DNA of 64,000 bases from an uncultured Verrucomicrobia subdivision 3 bacterium (lineage in GTDB: Bacteria; Verrucomicrobiota; Verrucomicrobiia; Limisphaerales; DASXHY01), in contig CALBZA010000056.1 of NCBI GenBank assembly GCA_937890005.1, forward strand, positions 1 through 64,000, given 5' to 3'. Made by a program: the position numbers and the translations under genes. The notes beneath the pieces were generated by a model that was not told the origin of the DNA, did not search any database, and was given only the letters and a program-made list of their open reading frames with translations. The first letter of the stretch is position 1. Each line of letters begins with the position of its first letter. This document shows positions 16,901 through 25,200 of the stretch, one piece after another.

Positions 16901-18365
16901 CGGCAGCGGCACAGCCCTTTTCAAGGACAACGCGAACCTGTTCGTAGCCTCGGACCTCAACGTGACCGACACCGGCACGAGCATCGGTTCTTTGACGCTG
17001 CAGGATAACGCGGTGGCGAGCGGTAACAGGGTGTTCATCGGAAAAGCGAGTGGTTCGCAGGCGACGCTCAACATCTCCGGTTCGGCGACGCTCAGGTCGC
17101 GCGCCGATCATTTCCGCGTGGCTCAAACGGGCGGAAGCGTCGGAAACGTGACCATGAGCGGCGGAACTGTGTTTGTCGGAAACGAACTCTGGGTCGGCGA
17201 ATCCGGCACAGGCAACTGGACCCAGACCGGCGGCGATGTCTGGTCCACCAACTGGGTCGCCATCGGACGTAACAACGGTGGAACGGGCGTTTATACGATC
17301 TCCGGCGGTTCGCTGACGGAGCTGATTCCCGGCAGCCGGATGATCGTCGGTTCGAGCGGCACCGGCACGTTGAACGTCAGCGGCACCGCTCAGGTGAGAT
17401 CGCTGGGCTCCTTCCAGGTGGCCGAAAACGGCAGCAGCGTTGGAACGGTGAACCTCGACGGCGGCACGATTACCGCGCCGCGAGTAATGGGTGGTGCCGG
17501 TTTCGGAACGTTCAACTTCAATGGAGGAACGCTCGTCGCTGCCAACGGCGCGCAGCAGGACTTCATGTCAGGAATCACCACAGTGAACGTCAAGGCCGGG
17601 GGAGCAAAGATCAACACGGGCACGAACGTCGTGAACGTGTCGCAGGCGTTGCTGGACGGTTCGGGTGACGGCGGCTTGACGAAGCTGGGCGCTGGCACGC
17701 TCAACCTGAACGGTGCCAACACCTATACCGGAGCCACCGCCGTGAATGAAGGCCGCCTCGGCGGTTCGGGAACGATCGCCGGACCGGTCAATGTTGCCTC
17801 AGGTGCGGGACTCGCGCCCGGCAGCACCAGCGGCATCGGCACGCTCACGATCAATAACGCCCTCACGCTCGCCAGCGGCAGCACGACGTTCGTGGATGTT
17901 AGCCTCGACGGCGGTGTTCCCGCCAGCGACGAAGTCACCGGCCTGACGAGCGTCAGCTATGCGGGCACGCTGGTGGTGTCGAATGTTGGCACGAATGCGC
18001 TTGAAGCGGGCAGTGTGTTCAAGGTGTTCAACGCGGCGTCGAGCAGCGGCAACTTCACCTCCGTCACGGTGCTGCCGTCCGGTTCGGCCACGTTCAATCC
18101 GGCAACGGGCGAAGTGACGATCACCGGCACCGGTTCACTGGCCGTGGGATCGGCCACACTGCAGAACGGCAATCTTATTCTGACTGGCGAGGGTGGGGTT
18201 CCGGGAACGGGTTATACCTGGCTGACGTCCACGAACGTCGCGGATCCGCTGGCGTCATGGACCACCAACAGCACGGGTGTCTTTGACAGCAACGGCGCCT
18301 TTTCGAATGCGATTCCGGTAAATCCATCGGAGCCCGCACGTTTCTTCCGGCTCCGTCAGCCGTAA
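13947..18365 (+). CDS. Secreted beta-strand-repeat protein (autotransporter-associated repeats, no barrel)
   Basis: A 1472-residue exported protein. The signal peptide is clear (LPRLLLLTAFAGASSGVGHA|AEYFW). Most of the chain consists of short repeats of the type GTLNMDGGSI / WIGNGNDGVGT / GNLTxNGG that predict a long parallel beta-helix. Three PATR-type units are obvious: GGLTKLGTGTLRLTGANSYS, FVKEGTGTFTISNTGGNTYT and GGLTKLGAGTLNLNGANTYT. There is no outer-membrane barrel, so it is not a true autotransporter. The C terminus (TWLTSTNVADPLASWT ... ARFFRLRQP) is a short beta domain common at the ends of Verrucomicrobiota surface proteins. It is divergent from the kinase gene and has the palindromic site in its promoter region, so glycan-dependent expression is likely. 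Its role is probably adhesion or polymer binding, which is inference. Confidence 0.88.
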   Translation: MKHKRQRSILPRLLLLTAFAGASSGVGHAAEYFWSGGTGTYNNPAGWGGTVPGPGDDALNNSGLANILQINPGDPDWTVSDLTAGGSAEGVSGAIEQNGQVVTVNSWLHIGAGTNATGVYTLNGGTLNVRNGRLFLGEAPGTTATLNINGGVLNKSGDIFTIADGGWNGPGERTGTVNQNGGVVNSTSEIWIGQVSPGLAFYNLHAGSINSSNWFVVARSGSTGTLNMDGGSILQVSGGQPAFIVADNGVGTLNFSAGSISTIGAEFWIGNGNDGVGTNNMSGTASLLVDNWIAVGRGGLGVLNLSGGWITKTGNGNLIMSGEGIINQTGGAITNLSGDTWIPEGGRGTWNLDDGVAILGRLELSHVGGAQGFFNLNGGLLRATEITTGSFGSYSEFNFNGGTLQAGANNANFLHDVAVANVHFGGAVIDSQDFDVTIPQALNDAGGGLTKLGTGTLRLTGANSYSGATVVSAGKLVVSGASAAFTDYSVADGATLGIGVLDAGSQANVQSATLGNTTGATLDFDLGAFGNPATAVLNVSGALTVNGVITVNVASSLPQLGNIPLITYGTRAGSGSFVIGSLPVGVEATIVTNEGTSSIELAISSINVPRWDGQAGGTWDIGVTENWVNVGTGNPTTYADGNIVLFDDNAQGTTTVNLTTTVSPGSVTAENNNLNYTLTGSGKIAGSTGFVKEGTGTFTISNTGGNTYTGPTVITGGTLAVDSLANGGSPSSIGASSSNPTNLIISDATLSYIGSPVATDRGYQIQNTNSTINVENNLTLSGVARATPGSGFVKTGPAQLAYTTVGSNQLSAGALAGYHVVEGTVLFDGTAGNQVNFNQNEFWVGSTEATGASLVLSNTFLHVTSWLGVGRGNGNIGNTSSVSLYNSAINVGNTSFGWNRELPENFAFQTLTLNGNSSFTNRGDSNLGESGGSTATININDSSVFYSANRVYLGMNGGSTGVLTVANSGIFRVNNGWFSVGNGNDGSGTALFKDNANLFVASDLNVTDTGTSIGSLTLQDNAVASGNRVFIGKASGSQATLNISGSATLRSRADHFRVAQTGGSVGNVTMSGGTVFVGNELWVGESGTGNWTQTGGDVWSTNWVAIGRNNGGTGVYTISGGSLTELIPGSRMIVGSSGTGTLNVSGTAQVRSLGSFQVAENGSSVGTVNLDGGTITAPRVMGGAGFGTFNFNGGTLVAANGAQQDFMSGITTVNVKAGGAKINTGTNVVNVSQALLDGSGDGGLTKLGAGTLNLNGANTYTGATAVNEGRLGGSGTIAGPVNVASGAGLAPGSTSGIGTLTINNALTLASGSTTFVDVSLDGGVPASDEVTGLTSVSYAGTLVVSNVGTNALEAGSVFKVFNAASSSGNFTSVTVLPSGSATFNPATGEVTITGTGSLAVGSATLQNGNLILTGEGGVPGTGYTWLTSTNVADPLASWTTNSTGVFDSNGAFSNAIPVNPSEPARFFRLRQP

Positions 18366-18378
18366 GTGGGTTGGATAG

Positions 18379-18413
18379 GGCAGGGACGTCTGTTCGGGGC
18401 GTCCCTGCCTTTT
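18379..18413 (+). terminator. Intrinsic terminator
   Basis: A perfect 10-bp stem (GGCAGGGACG/CGTCCCTGCC) with an 11-nt loop followed by TTTT, 14 nt after the stop codon of the beta-strand-repeat gene. Confidence 0.9.
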
Positions 18414-18503
18414 GTGTCTGCAGGCTGCTGGATGAGAAATCGGTGAGAACGAATGGTTTCAGAAATCCCGTGTTTCCATTCCGGCAATTGAAGTTCAACT
18501 GGC

Positions 18504-18527
18504 TGTGGCCGATTCATGCCACATGAC
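18504..18527. promoter_or_regulatory. Operator-like palindrome, copy 2
   Basis: TGTGGC-N8-GCCACA followed by TGAC. The right half (TTCATGCCACATGAC) is identical over 15 bp to copy 1 at 13851-13878, while the outer left arm is not conserved. It lies 55 bp before the preferred start of the pseudopilin gene, at the head of the glycosidase gene run. Confidence 0.62.
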
Positions 18528-18582
18528 GATTTCAGGTCTTCGAGTAGGTTGTTCTCAGCTGCAAAGTTCAGTTCCTCGCCAT

Positions 18583-19428
18583 ATGAAACGATTTTCCCAT
18601 CATCGCACCACATCGGTCGCGGAGCCGGCGTTCACGTTGATTGAACTGCTGGTCGTGATCGCCATCATCGCCATTCTTGCGGCGATGCTTCTGCCGGCGC
18701 TCTCCAGGGCCAAATCCAAGGCGAAGCAGATCTCCTGTGTGAACAACAACCGCCAGATCGGACTGGCGACGGTGATGTATGTCGAGGAATCCAGATACTA
18801 TCCCGGCTGCCTTTGGAACTTCGGTCCCAATTTCTCTTATGTCTGGCCCGGTCGCCTGCTCACGCAACTGGGAAACAATCGTTCCGTCTTTTTCTGTCCG
18901 GCCGCAGATCCGAAGGCTTCGTGGGATAGAAATCTGAACGATTCCCTCGGTGCACAGGCCATTCCGCCAGCACTCGCGTTCGATCAGTACGGCATCAACG
19001 AAAAATCCCGATTCTCGATCGGTTACAACGACTGGGGATTGTCGCAGAGCGGGAAGCTCGGACTCGGCGGCGATGTCGGAAACGGGACGACCGAGACCCC
19101 CGGCAACCTCGTCAAAGATTCCCAGATCAAGCGTCCTTCCGACATGATCATGCTCGGCGACAGCAAGCCCGACGGACATTTCGACGGCAACATCGATCCT
19201 GTCTCCAGTCAGGCGGACAATTCCCAGGGTGAGCAATGGCCGTCGAACCGCCACAACAAGCGCACGGTGCTGATGTTCACCGACGGCCATGCCGAAGCGC
19301 CGCTCCGCAAGGATGTCATCGATCCCAACAACCAGCTCTGGCGCGCGCGCTGGAACAACGACAACGAGCCGCACAACGAAGTCTCCTGGACCGTCAATCC
19401 CGCCCTTGAATCAAAGATCGATCCGTAA
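18583..19428 (+). CDS. Type II secretion-like pseudopilin with H-X9-DG domain
   Basis: A 281-residue prepilin-like protein. The type III signal is EPAFTLIELLVVIAIIAILA, cleaved before Phe with the usual Glu at +5; an Ala replaces the common Gly at -1. A C-terminal H-X9-DG motif is present (H-NKRTVLMFT-DG), the mark of the pseudopilin group expanded in Planctomycetes, Lentisphaerae and Verrucomicrobiota. The start at 18583 puts the signal close to the N terminus; an upstream in-frame ATG at 18505 would lie inside the palindrome and is rejected. It heads a run of glycosidase genes on the same strand, an arrangement often seen in these phyla. It may help surface display or export of the enzymes, but its exact role is unknown. 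Confidence 0.88.
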   Translation: MKRFSHHRTTSVAEPAFTLIELLVVIAIIAILAAMLLPALSRAKSKAKQISCVNNNRQIGLATVMYVEESRYYPGCLWNFGPNFSYVWPGRLLTQLGNNRSVFFCPAADPKASWDRNLNDSLGAQAIPPALAFDQYGINEKSRFSIGYNDWGLSQSGKLGLGGDVGNGTTETPGNLVKDSQIKRPSDMIMLGDSKPDGHFDGNIDPVSSQADNSQGEQWPSNRHNKRTVLMFTDGHAEAPLRKDVIDPNNQLWRARWNNDNEPHNEVSWTVNPALESKIDP

Positions 19429-19486
19429 ACCGGCTCAGCATCACGGCTTTTCCATCCATTGAGTCCCAGACCTGAAACCAAATTTA

Positions 19487-22093
19487 ATGAGAGACCCGAA
19501 ATCCATCACTGCCCTGGCGCTGCTCAGTCTGAGCGTTGCGATTCTCAATCCAGAACCCTCCTGTTTCGCACAGAGCCAGTCACAGTCGCGTCCGGCTGTT
19601 CGTCCGGCGTCCGTTCCGCTCGTGGCGTGCGATCCATATTTCAGCATCTGGTCGCCGGCCGACAAGTTGACCGATGCCGGCACCACGCACTGGACCGGCA
19701 AGCCGCATCGGATGACGAGCCTGGTGCGAATCGATGGCAAGACGTTCCGTGTCATGGGCGACGCACCGCAAAATCTTCCGGCATTGCCGCAACGCAGCCT
19801 GGAAGTGCTACCCACACGAACGATCTACAGGTTCGCCGGGGAAGGCGTTGAACTGACGCTCACCTTCATGACGCCTGCCTTGCCGGAGGACATCGATATC
19901 CTGTCACGACCGGTCACGTATCTGACTTATGAGTTCAAGGCGACCGACGGACGCGAGCACACCGTTGAAACCTATTTCGACGCCGCGAGTGAACTGACCG
20001 TCAACAACCCGGACCAGAAAGTGGTCTGGTCTTCGGAAAGTCCGCGCGGTCTCGTGGCGCTCAAGGTGGGATCGAGCGACCAGAACGTGCTCCGCACCCG
20101 TGGTGACGACCTCCGCATCGACTGGGGCTACCTCTATGTTTCCGCCGAGCGCAGCCAGAAGCCTGAGGTGACACAGGCCGACGCGAAGACGGTTCGCGAC
20201 AGTTTCGCATCGCAGGGAAGCATTGCGTATGTGGCGCCGGTGAAATCCACGCCGACACCTGCTTCCTCTGCGCCCGTTTCGGCATTGTCCTTTCAGTTTG
20301 GAAAAGTCGGCAGCAAACCGGTTTCACGCTGGTTGATGGTGGCTTACGACGATCTCTATTCGATCCAGTACATGAAGAAGAACCTGCGGCCGTACTGGCG
20401 TCGCAACGGCTGGGATGCGGACGATCTGCTTCGCGCCTCGGCAAAAGATTACAAGTCGCTCGTGAAACGATGCGAAGCGTTCGATACGGAACTCATGGCC
20501 GACATGCGCAAGGCGGGCGGTGACAATTATGCAAACCTTTGTGCGCTGGCATATCGGCATTGTTTTGCCGCGGGCAAGTTTGTCGCCGACGACAACGGCC
20601 AGCCGCTGCAGTTCTGCAAGGAGAATCATTCCAACGGCTGCATTGGAACCTCCGACGTGTTTTATCCGATGGCGCCGCAGTTCCTGCTGTTTGGTTCGAG
20701 CGTGACCAAGTCGTTCCTCGTTCCATTCATGGATTACGCGGCGAGCGAACGCTGGAAGTTCCCCTTTGCGCCGCATGATCTCGGCACGTATCCGCACGCC
20801 AATGGCCAGGTTTATGGCGGTGGCGAGCGATCGGAAGAAAATCAAATGCCGGTCGAAGAGAGCGGCAATCTGCTGCTGCTTTTCGGGGCGGTGGCGCAGA
20901 TGGAAGGCAACGCCGATTTTGCCGGCCGCTACTGGCCGGTTCTCGAACGCTGGGCGGAATATCTCAAGGACAAGGGATTCGATCCGGAGAACCAGCTTTG
21001 CACCGACGACTTTGCCGGACACTTCGCGCACAACGTGAATCTCAGCGCGAAGGCGATCTGCGCGATCGGTTCGTTCGCACGCCTGTGTGAAATGCGCGGC
21101 GACAAGGCGAAGGCTCAGGAATACTTCAAGATCGCGCGCGAGTTTGCGCAGCGTTGGATGAAGGAAGCGGACGACGGCGATCATTACCGCCTGACGTTCG
21201 ACCGGGCTGGGACCTGGAGCCAGAAATACAATCTGATCTGGGACCGCATCCTCGGGTTGAACCTGTTCCCGGCTGAAGTGGCTGCGAAAGAGATGGCGTT
21301 CTATCGGAAGCATCAGAACCGCTACGGTCTTCCGCTCGACAACCGCCGCGACTACACCAAGCTCGACTGGATCGTCTGGACCGCGACGCTCACGCAGAAC
21401 CGCGAGGATTTTGAAGCGTTGATCGATCCGATCCTCACCTATGTGAACGAAACGCCGGATCGCATGCCGATGGGCGACTGGTATGAAACCAGGACGGCGA
21501 GAAAGCATGGCTTCACGGCGCGTCCGGTGGTTGGTGGTGTGTTCGTCCAGACGCTTTATGACAAGGCGCTCTGGAGCAAGTGGGCGAAGCGCGACAAGAC
21601 CAAGGCCCGCAACTGGGCTCCAATCCCCCGGCAGCCGGTGCTGGCGGTTGTGGTTCCCGCCGCTGACAAGATTCCGGCCGTCTGGCGTTACACGACGAAG
21701 CGCCCGCCGGAGGGCTGGAATCGTCCCGACTTTTCCGATTCGAACTGGCGTGAAGGTCAGAGCGGATTTGGCACGCCCGGAACTCCCGGCGCCTTCGTCG
21801 GCACCACCTGGAACACGCCGGAAATCTGGCTGCGCCGCGAGATCGAAATTCCCGCGGACAAGCTGAAGAACATCGGCTTCTGGGTGCATCACGACGAGGA
21901 TGTCCGGATTTACGTGAACGGCGTTCTCGCCGTGGAGAACTCCGGATTCATGACTTCGTACGATGCCTTGCCGCTCACCCCTGCCGGCCGCGCGGCGCTC
22001 AAGCCGGGCAAGAACCTGATCGCCGTTCACTGCCGTCAGACCGGCGGCGGCCAGTATGTCGATCTCGGTTTCGTGGACGTTTCACAGAACTGA
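19487..22093 (+). CDS. Glutaminase A-like (DUF4964/DUF5127/DUF4965/DUF1793) exported protein with accessory module
   Basis: An 868-residue exported protein (signal ALALLSLSVAILNPEPSCFA). The family signature is clear: VACDPYFSIWSPADKLTDAG near residue 45, a beta-sandwich region to about 270, then an (alpha/alpha)6-type C-terminal domain with NHSNGCIGTSDVFYPMAPQF and the run from DKGFDPENQLCTDDFAGHFA to YNLIWDRILGLNLFP. Relatives are called glutaminase A after a fungal enzyme, but many bacterial members sit in glycan loci and their substrate is unknown. Residues about 725-865 are the same C-terminal module found in the two GH2 proteins here (YTTKRPPEGW to CRQTGGGQYVDLGF), fused in addition to the normal family length. 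It is probably co-transcribed with its neighbours. Confidence 0.87.
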   Translation: MRDPKSITALALLSLSVAILNPEPSCFAQSQSQSRPAVRPASVPLVACDPYFSIWSPADKLTDAGTTHWTGKPHRMTSLVRIDGKTFRVMGDAPQNLPALPQRSLEVLPTRTIYRFAGEGVELTLTFMTPALPEDIDILSRPVTYLTYEFKATDGREHTVETYFDAASELTVNNPDQKVVWSSESPRGLVALKVGSSDQNVLRTRGDDLRIDWGYLYVSAERSQKPEVTQADAKTVRDSFASQGSIAYVAPVKSTPTPASSAPVSALSFQFGKVGSKPVSRWLMVAYDDLYSIQYMKKNLRPYWRRNGWDADDLLRASAKDYKSLVKRCEAFDTELMADMRKAGGDNYANLCALAYRHCFAAGKFVADDNGQPLQFCKENHSNGCIGTSDVFYPMAPQFLLFGSSVTKSFLVPFMDYAASERWKFPFAPHDLGTYPHANGQVYGGGERSEENQMPVEESGNLLLLFGAVAQMEGNADFAGRYWPVLERWAEYLKDKGFDPENQLCTDDFAGHFAHNVNLSAKAICAIGSFARLCEMRGDKAKAQEYFKIAREFAQRWMKEADDGDHYRLTFDRAGTWSQKYNLIWDRILGLNLFPAEVAAKEMAFYRKHQNRYGLPLDNRRDYTKLDWIVWTATLTQNREDFEALIDPILTYVNETPDRMPMGDWYETRTARKHGFTARPVVGGVFVQTLYDKALWSKWAKRDKTKARNWAPIPRQPVLAVVVPAADKIPAVWRYTTKRPPEGWNRPDFSDSNWREGQSGFGTPGTPGAFVGTTWNTPEIWLRREIEIPADKLKNIGFWVHHDEDVRIYVNGVLAVENSGFMTSYDALPLTPAGRAALKPGKNLIAVHCRQTGGGQYVDLGFVDVSQN

Positions 22094-22205
22094 TTTCATG
22101 CGAGAAGGATCAGGCCGAATTGGAATGGCAACGCAGGCGGACAAGACTGCGTTGCTGCAGGTCGTCACTCGGGGGGAATTGGATTCGAGTGCAGGAAGAA
22201 TCTGC

Positions 22206-25200
22206 GTGATTTTGAAACGATTCCGTTTCGAAAATCCGGGGGCGGTCCTGATCCTTCTCGCTCTTTTCAGTACGTTGCTTCCCGCTTCCGCGGCGTGGGA
22301 GATGAAGCAGGCGCCGCTCATGACCGACTGGGCGCAAAAGGTCGATCCTCGCGATCCGCTGCCCGAATATCCCCGCCCGCAGATGGTCCGGTCAAACTGG
22401 CTGAATCTGAACGGGCTGTGGCAGTTTCAACCCGGTTCCTTCGACGATGCGGTTCCAGTCGGCCAGACGTTGCCGCGCGACATTTTGGTTCCGTTTCCAA
22501 TGGAATCAGCGATATCGGGAATCAAGGAACATCATCCCCGTTCCTGGTATCGACGCACTTTCACTGTTCCTGCGAATTGGAAAGGTCAGCGGATTCTCCT
22601 GCACTTCGGCGCGGTGGATTGGGAATCGGAAGTGTTCATCAATGGAAAAAGCGTGGGTGTGCATCGGGGCGGATACGATCCGTTCAGCTACGACATCACG
22701 CGGTTCCTGAACGATTCGGGTCCACAGGAACTCATCGTTCGCGTTTACGATCCGACGGACAACCTCGGCGTTCCGCGTGGCAAGCAGACGCTTTCGCCGG
22801 GCGGGATCATGTACACGTCCTGCAGTGGCATCTGGCAGACCGTGTGGCTTGAGCCGGTTCCGAACACCAGCATTTCCAGTCTCAAACTGGTTCCGGACAT
22901 CGACAATCAGCGGCTGGGCATCAACGTCACCATTCAAGGTCCAAGCGAAGGTGTGACCGTCAGCGCGGTTGCGCGGATCGGTTCGAATCTTGTGAGTTCA
23001 ATTTCCGGTCCGGCGAACAGGTCTCTGCAGCTGCCTGTTCCGAATCCGAAGCTTTGGTCGCCGACCAATCCATTTCTCTACGATCTCGAAATCACCCTTT
23101 CGAACCGAACGGCGAAGCTCGATTCCGTCAGCAGTTATTTCGGCATGCGCAAGATCAGCCTCGGCCGCGTCGATGGTTTCGTGAAGATGCTGTTGAACGA
23201 CCAGTTCGTTTTTCAATACGGCCCGCTGGATCAGGGATTCTGGCCGGACGGCATTTACACCGCGCCGACCGATGACGCGTTGCGCGCGGACATCGAATTC
23301 ACCAGGGGACTTGGGTTCAACATGATTCGGAAACACATCAAGGTGGAACCGGCGCGCTGGTATTACTGGGCCGACAAGCTGGGCGTTCTCGTGTGGCAGG
23401 ACATGCCGAGTCTGAATTCCTACACCGCACATCCCAAGCCGATCGATGCTCCGCAATACGAACTCGAACTGACCCGCATGGTGCAGAATCTCTGGAACTC
23501 TCCCGCGATCGTGATGTGGGTGGTGTTCAATGAATCGCAGGGACAACACCGCACGCAGGCGCTCGTGCAGAAAGTTCGTGAGCTCGATCCGACCCGGTTG
23601 ATCAACGAAGGCAGCGGCGGAGAACATCATGGCTCCGGTGACATTCTCGACTGGCACAATTATCCCAACCCGACCTGTCCCGCGAGCGACACTATGGCGG
23701 TGGTCTGCGGTGAGTTCGGCGGTGTGGGGCTGGCGATCACGAATCACACCTGGGCGCCGGGGTGGGGCTACATCGGCGCGACGGATGGCGACGATCTCGC
23801 GACCAAGTTCGAGCAGTTTTCGATGATGCTCTGTGACTTCGTTCAGAACCACGGTTTGAGCGCGGCGGTTTACACCGAGATCACCGACGTCGAAATCGAA
23901 TTGAACGGCTTCTACACCTACGACCGGAAAGTCTGCAAACTCGACCTGAATCGCGCACGCGCCGCGGCGGCATCGCCGAACGGACGCTACGTCTTCCGGC
24001 AGATTGTGGAGACTTCGCAGACCAACGCGCAGATCTGGCGCTACACGACGTCCCAACCGGCCACGAACTGGTTCGCTCCGCAATTCAATGACGCCGAATG
24101 GAAATCAGGTCCGGGCGGTTTTGGAACTCGCGGCACACCCGGCGCGGTGGTGCGCACAGAATGGAACAGTTCGGATATCTGGTTGCGGCGCGTGTTCAAT
24201 CCGGGTGCGCTGACTTCCGAACAGCTGAGCGGCCTGATCCTGCGAATTCATCACGACGAAGACGTGGAGGTTTTTCTCAATGGCGAACAGATCTTTTCAG
24301 GCAAGGGTTACACGACTACTTACCTGCCGATATTGCTGGGTGAATCGGCGTCACGGTTGCTGAAGGCCAATGCTGACAATGTGCTGGCAGTTCACTGTCA
24401 TCAGACGACGGGCGGTCAATACATCGATGTCGGCATTCAGGAACGAATTGTTGTGAAAGCTCCGTCCGCGAATGGAGTTTCAGCGGCACCTGAACGTCCA
24501 CAGGCTTCTGCCGTGACGAATCGTGCGCCGCTGCTGGCGACACCTTTCAGTCCGCTTCCGTTGGGAAGTGTTCAACCTCTCGGATGGCTGTTGAAGCAAT
24601 GCGAACTTCAGCGCGATGGTCTCACCGGCTTTGCCGAACAGCTTTACGACGAGAACGGACCGAACAGCGCCTGGCTCGGCGGCAAGGGCGAAAACTGGGA
24701 GCGCGGACCTTACTACTACAAGGGCCTGATCACACTGGCGCACGTGTTGAACGATGCGTCGTTGAAGCAGAGGGCGCAGAAGTGGTTCGACTGGGTTTTG
24801 GAACATCAGCGCGCGGACGGTTACATCGGGCCGGAGGCGGACGATGACTGGTGGCCTCGCATGGTGGTGACGTATGCGTTGCGCGATTACTTCGAAGCGA
24901 CCGGTGATCCGCGTGTGCCGACCGTGTTGAGCAATTACTTTCGCTACATGGCTGACACGCTTCCGAACCGTCCGCTTCGCGACTGGGGCAAGGCGCGCGC
25001 CGCGGATCAGATGGACGTTGTGCTCTGGCTCTACAATCGGAACGGCGACACAAACCTTCTTTCGCTCGCGAATCTGCTTCGCAAGCAGGCCTACGACTGG
25101 CCGGGGATTTTTCGCAGCAACGCCTTTGCGCTGCACGGAACCGACTTTCATCCCAAGCACAACGTGAACGTGCAGCAGGCGCTGAAGTTTCCGGTTGTGG

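Noticed and set aside
18505..18582. Longer start for the pseudopilin gene (ATG at 18505)
   Set aside because: It would bury the prepilin signal 40 residues inside and overlaps the conserved palindrome.
20324..22030. 568-codon open frame opposite the DUF4965 gene
   Set aside because: Arg/Val/Glu-rich shadow of a real gene with signal peptide and family signatures on the plus strand.
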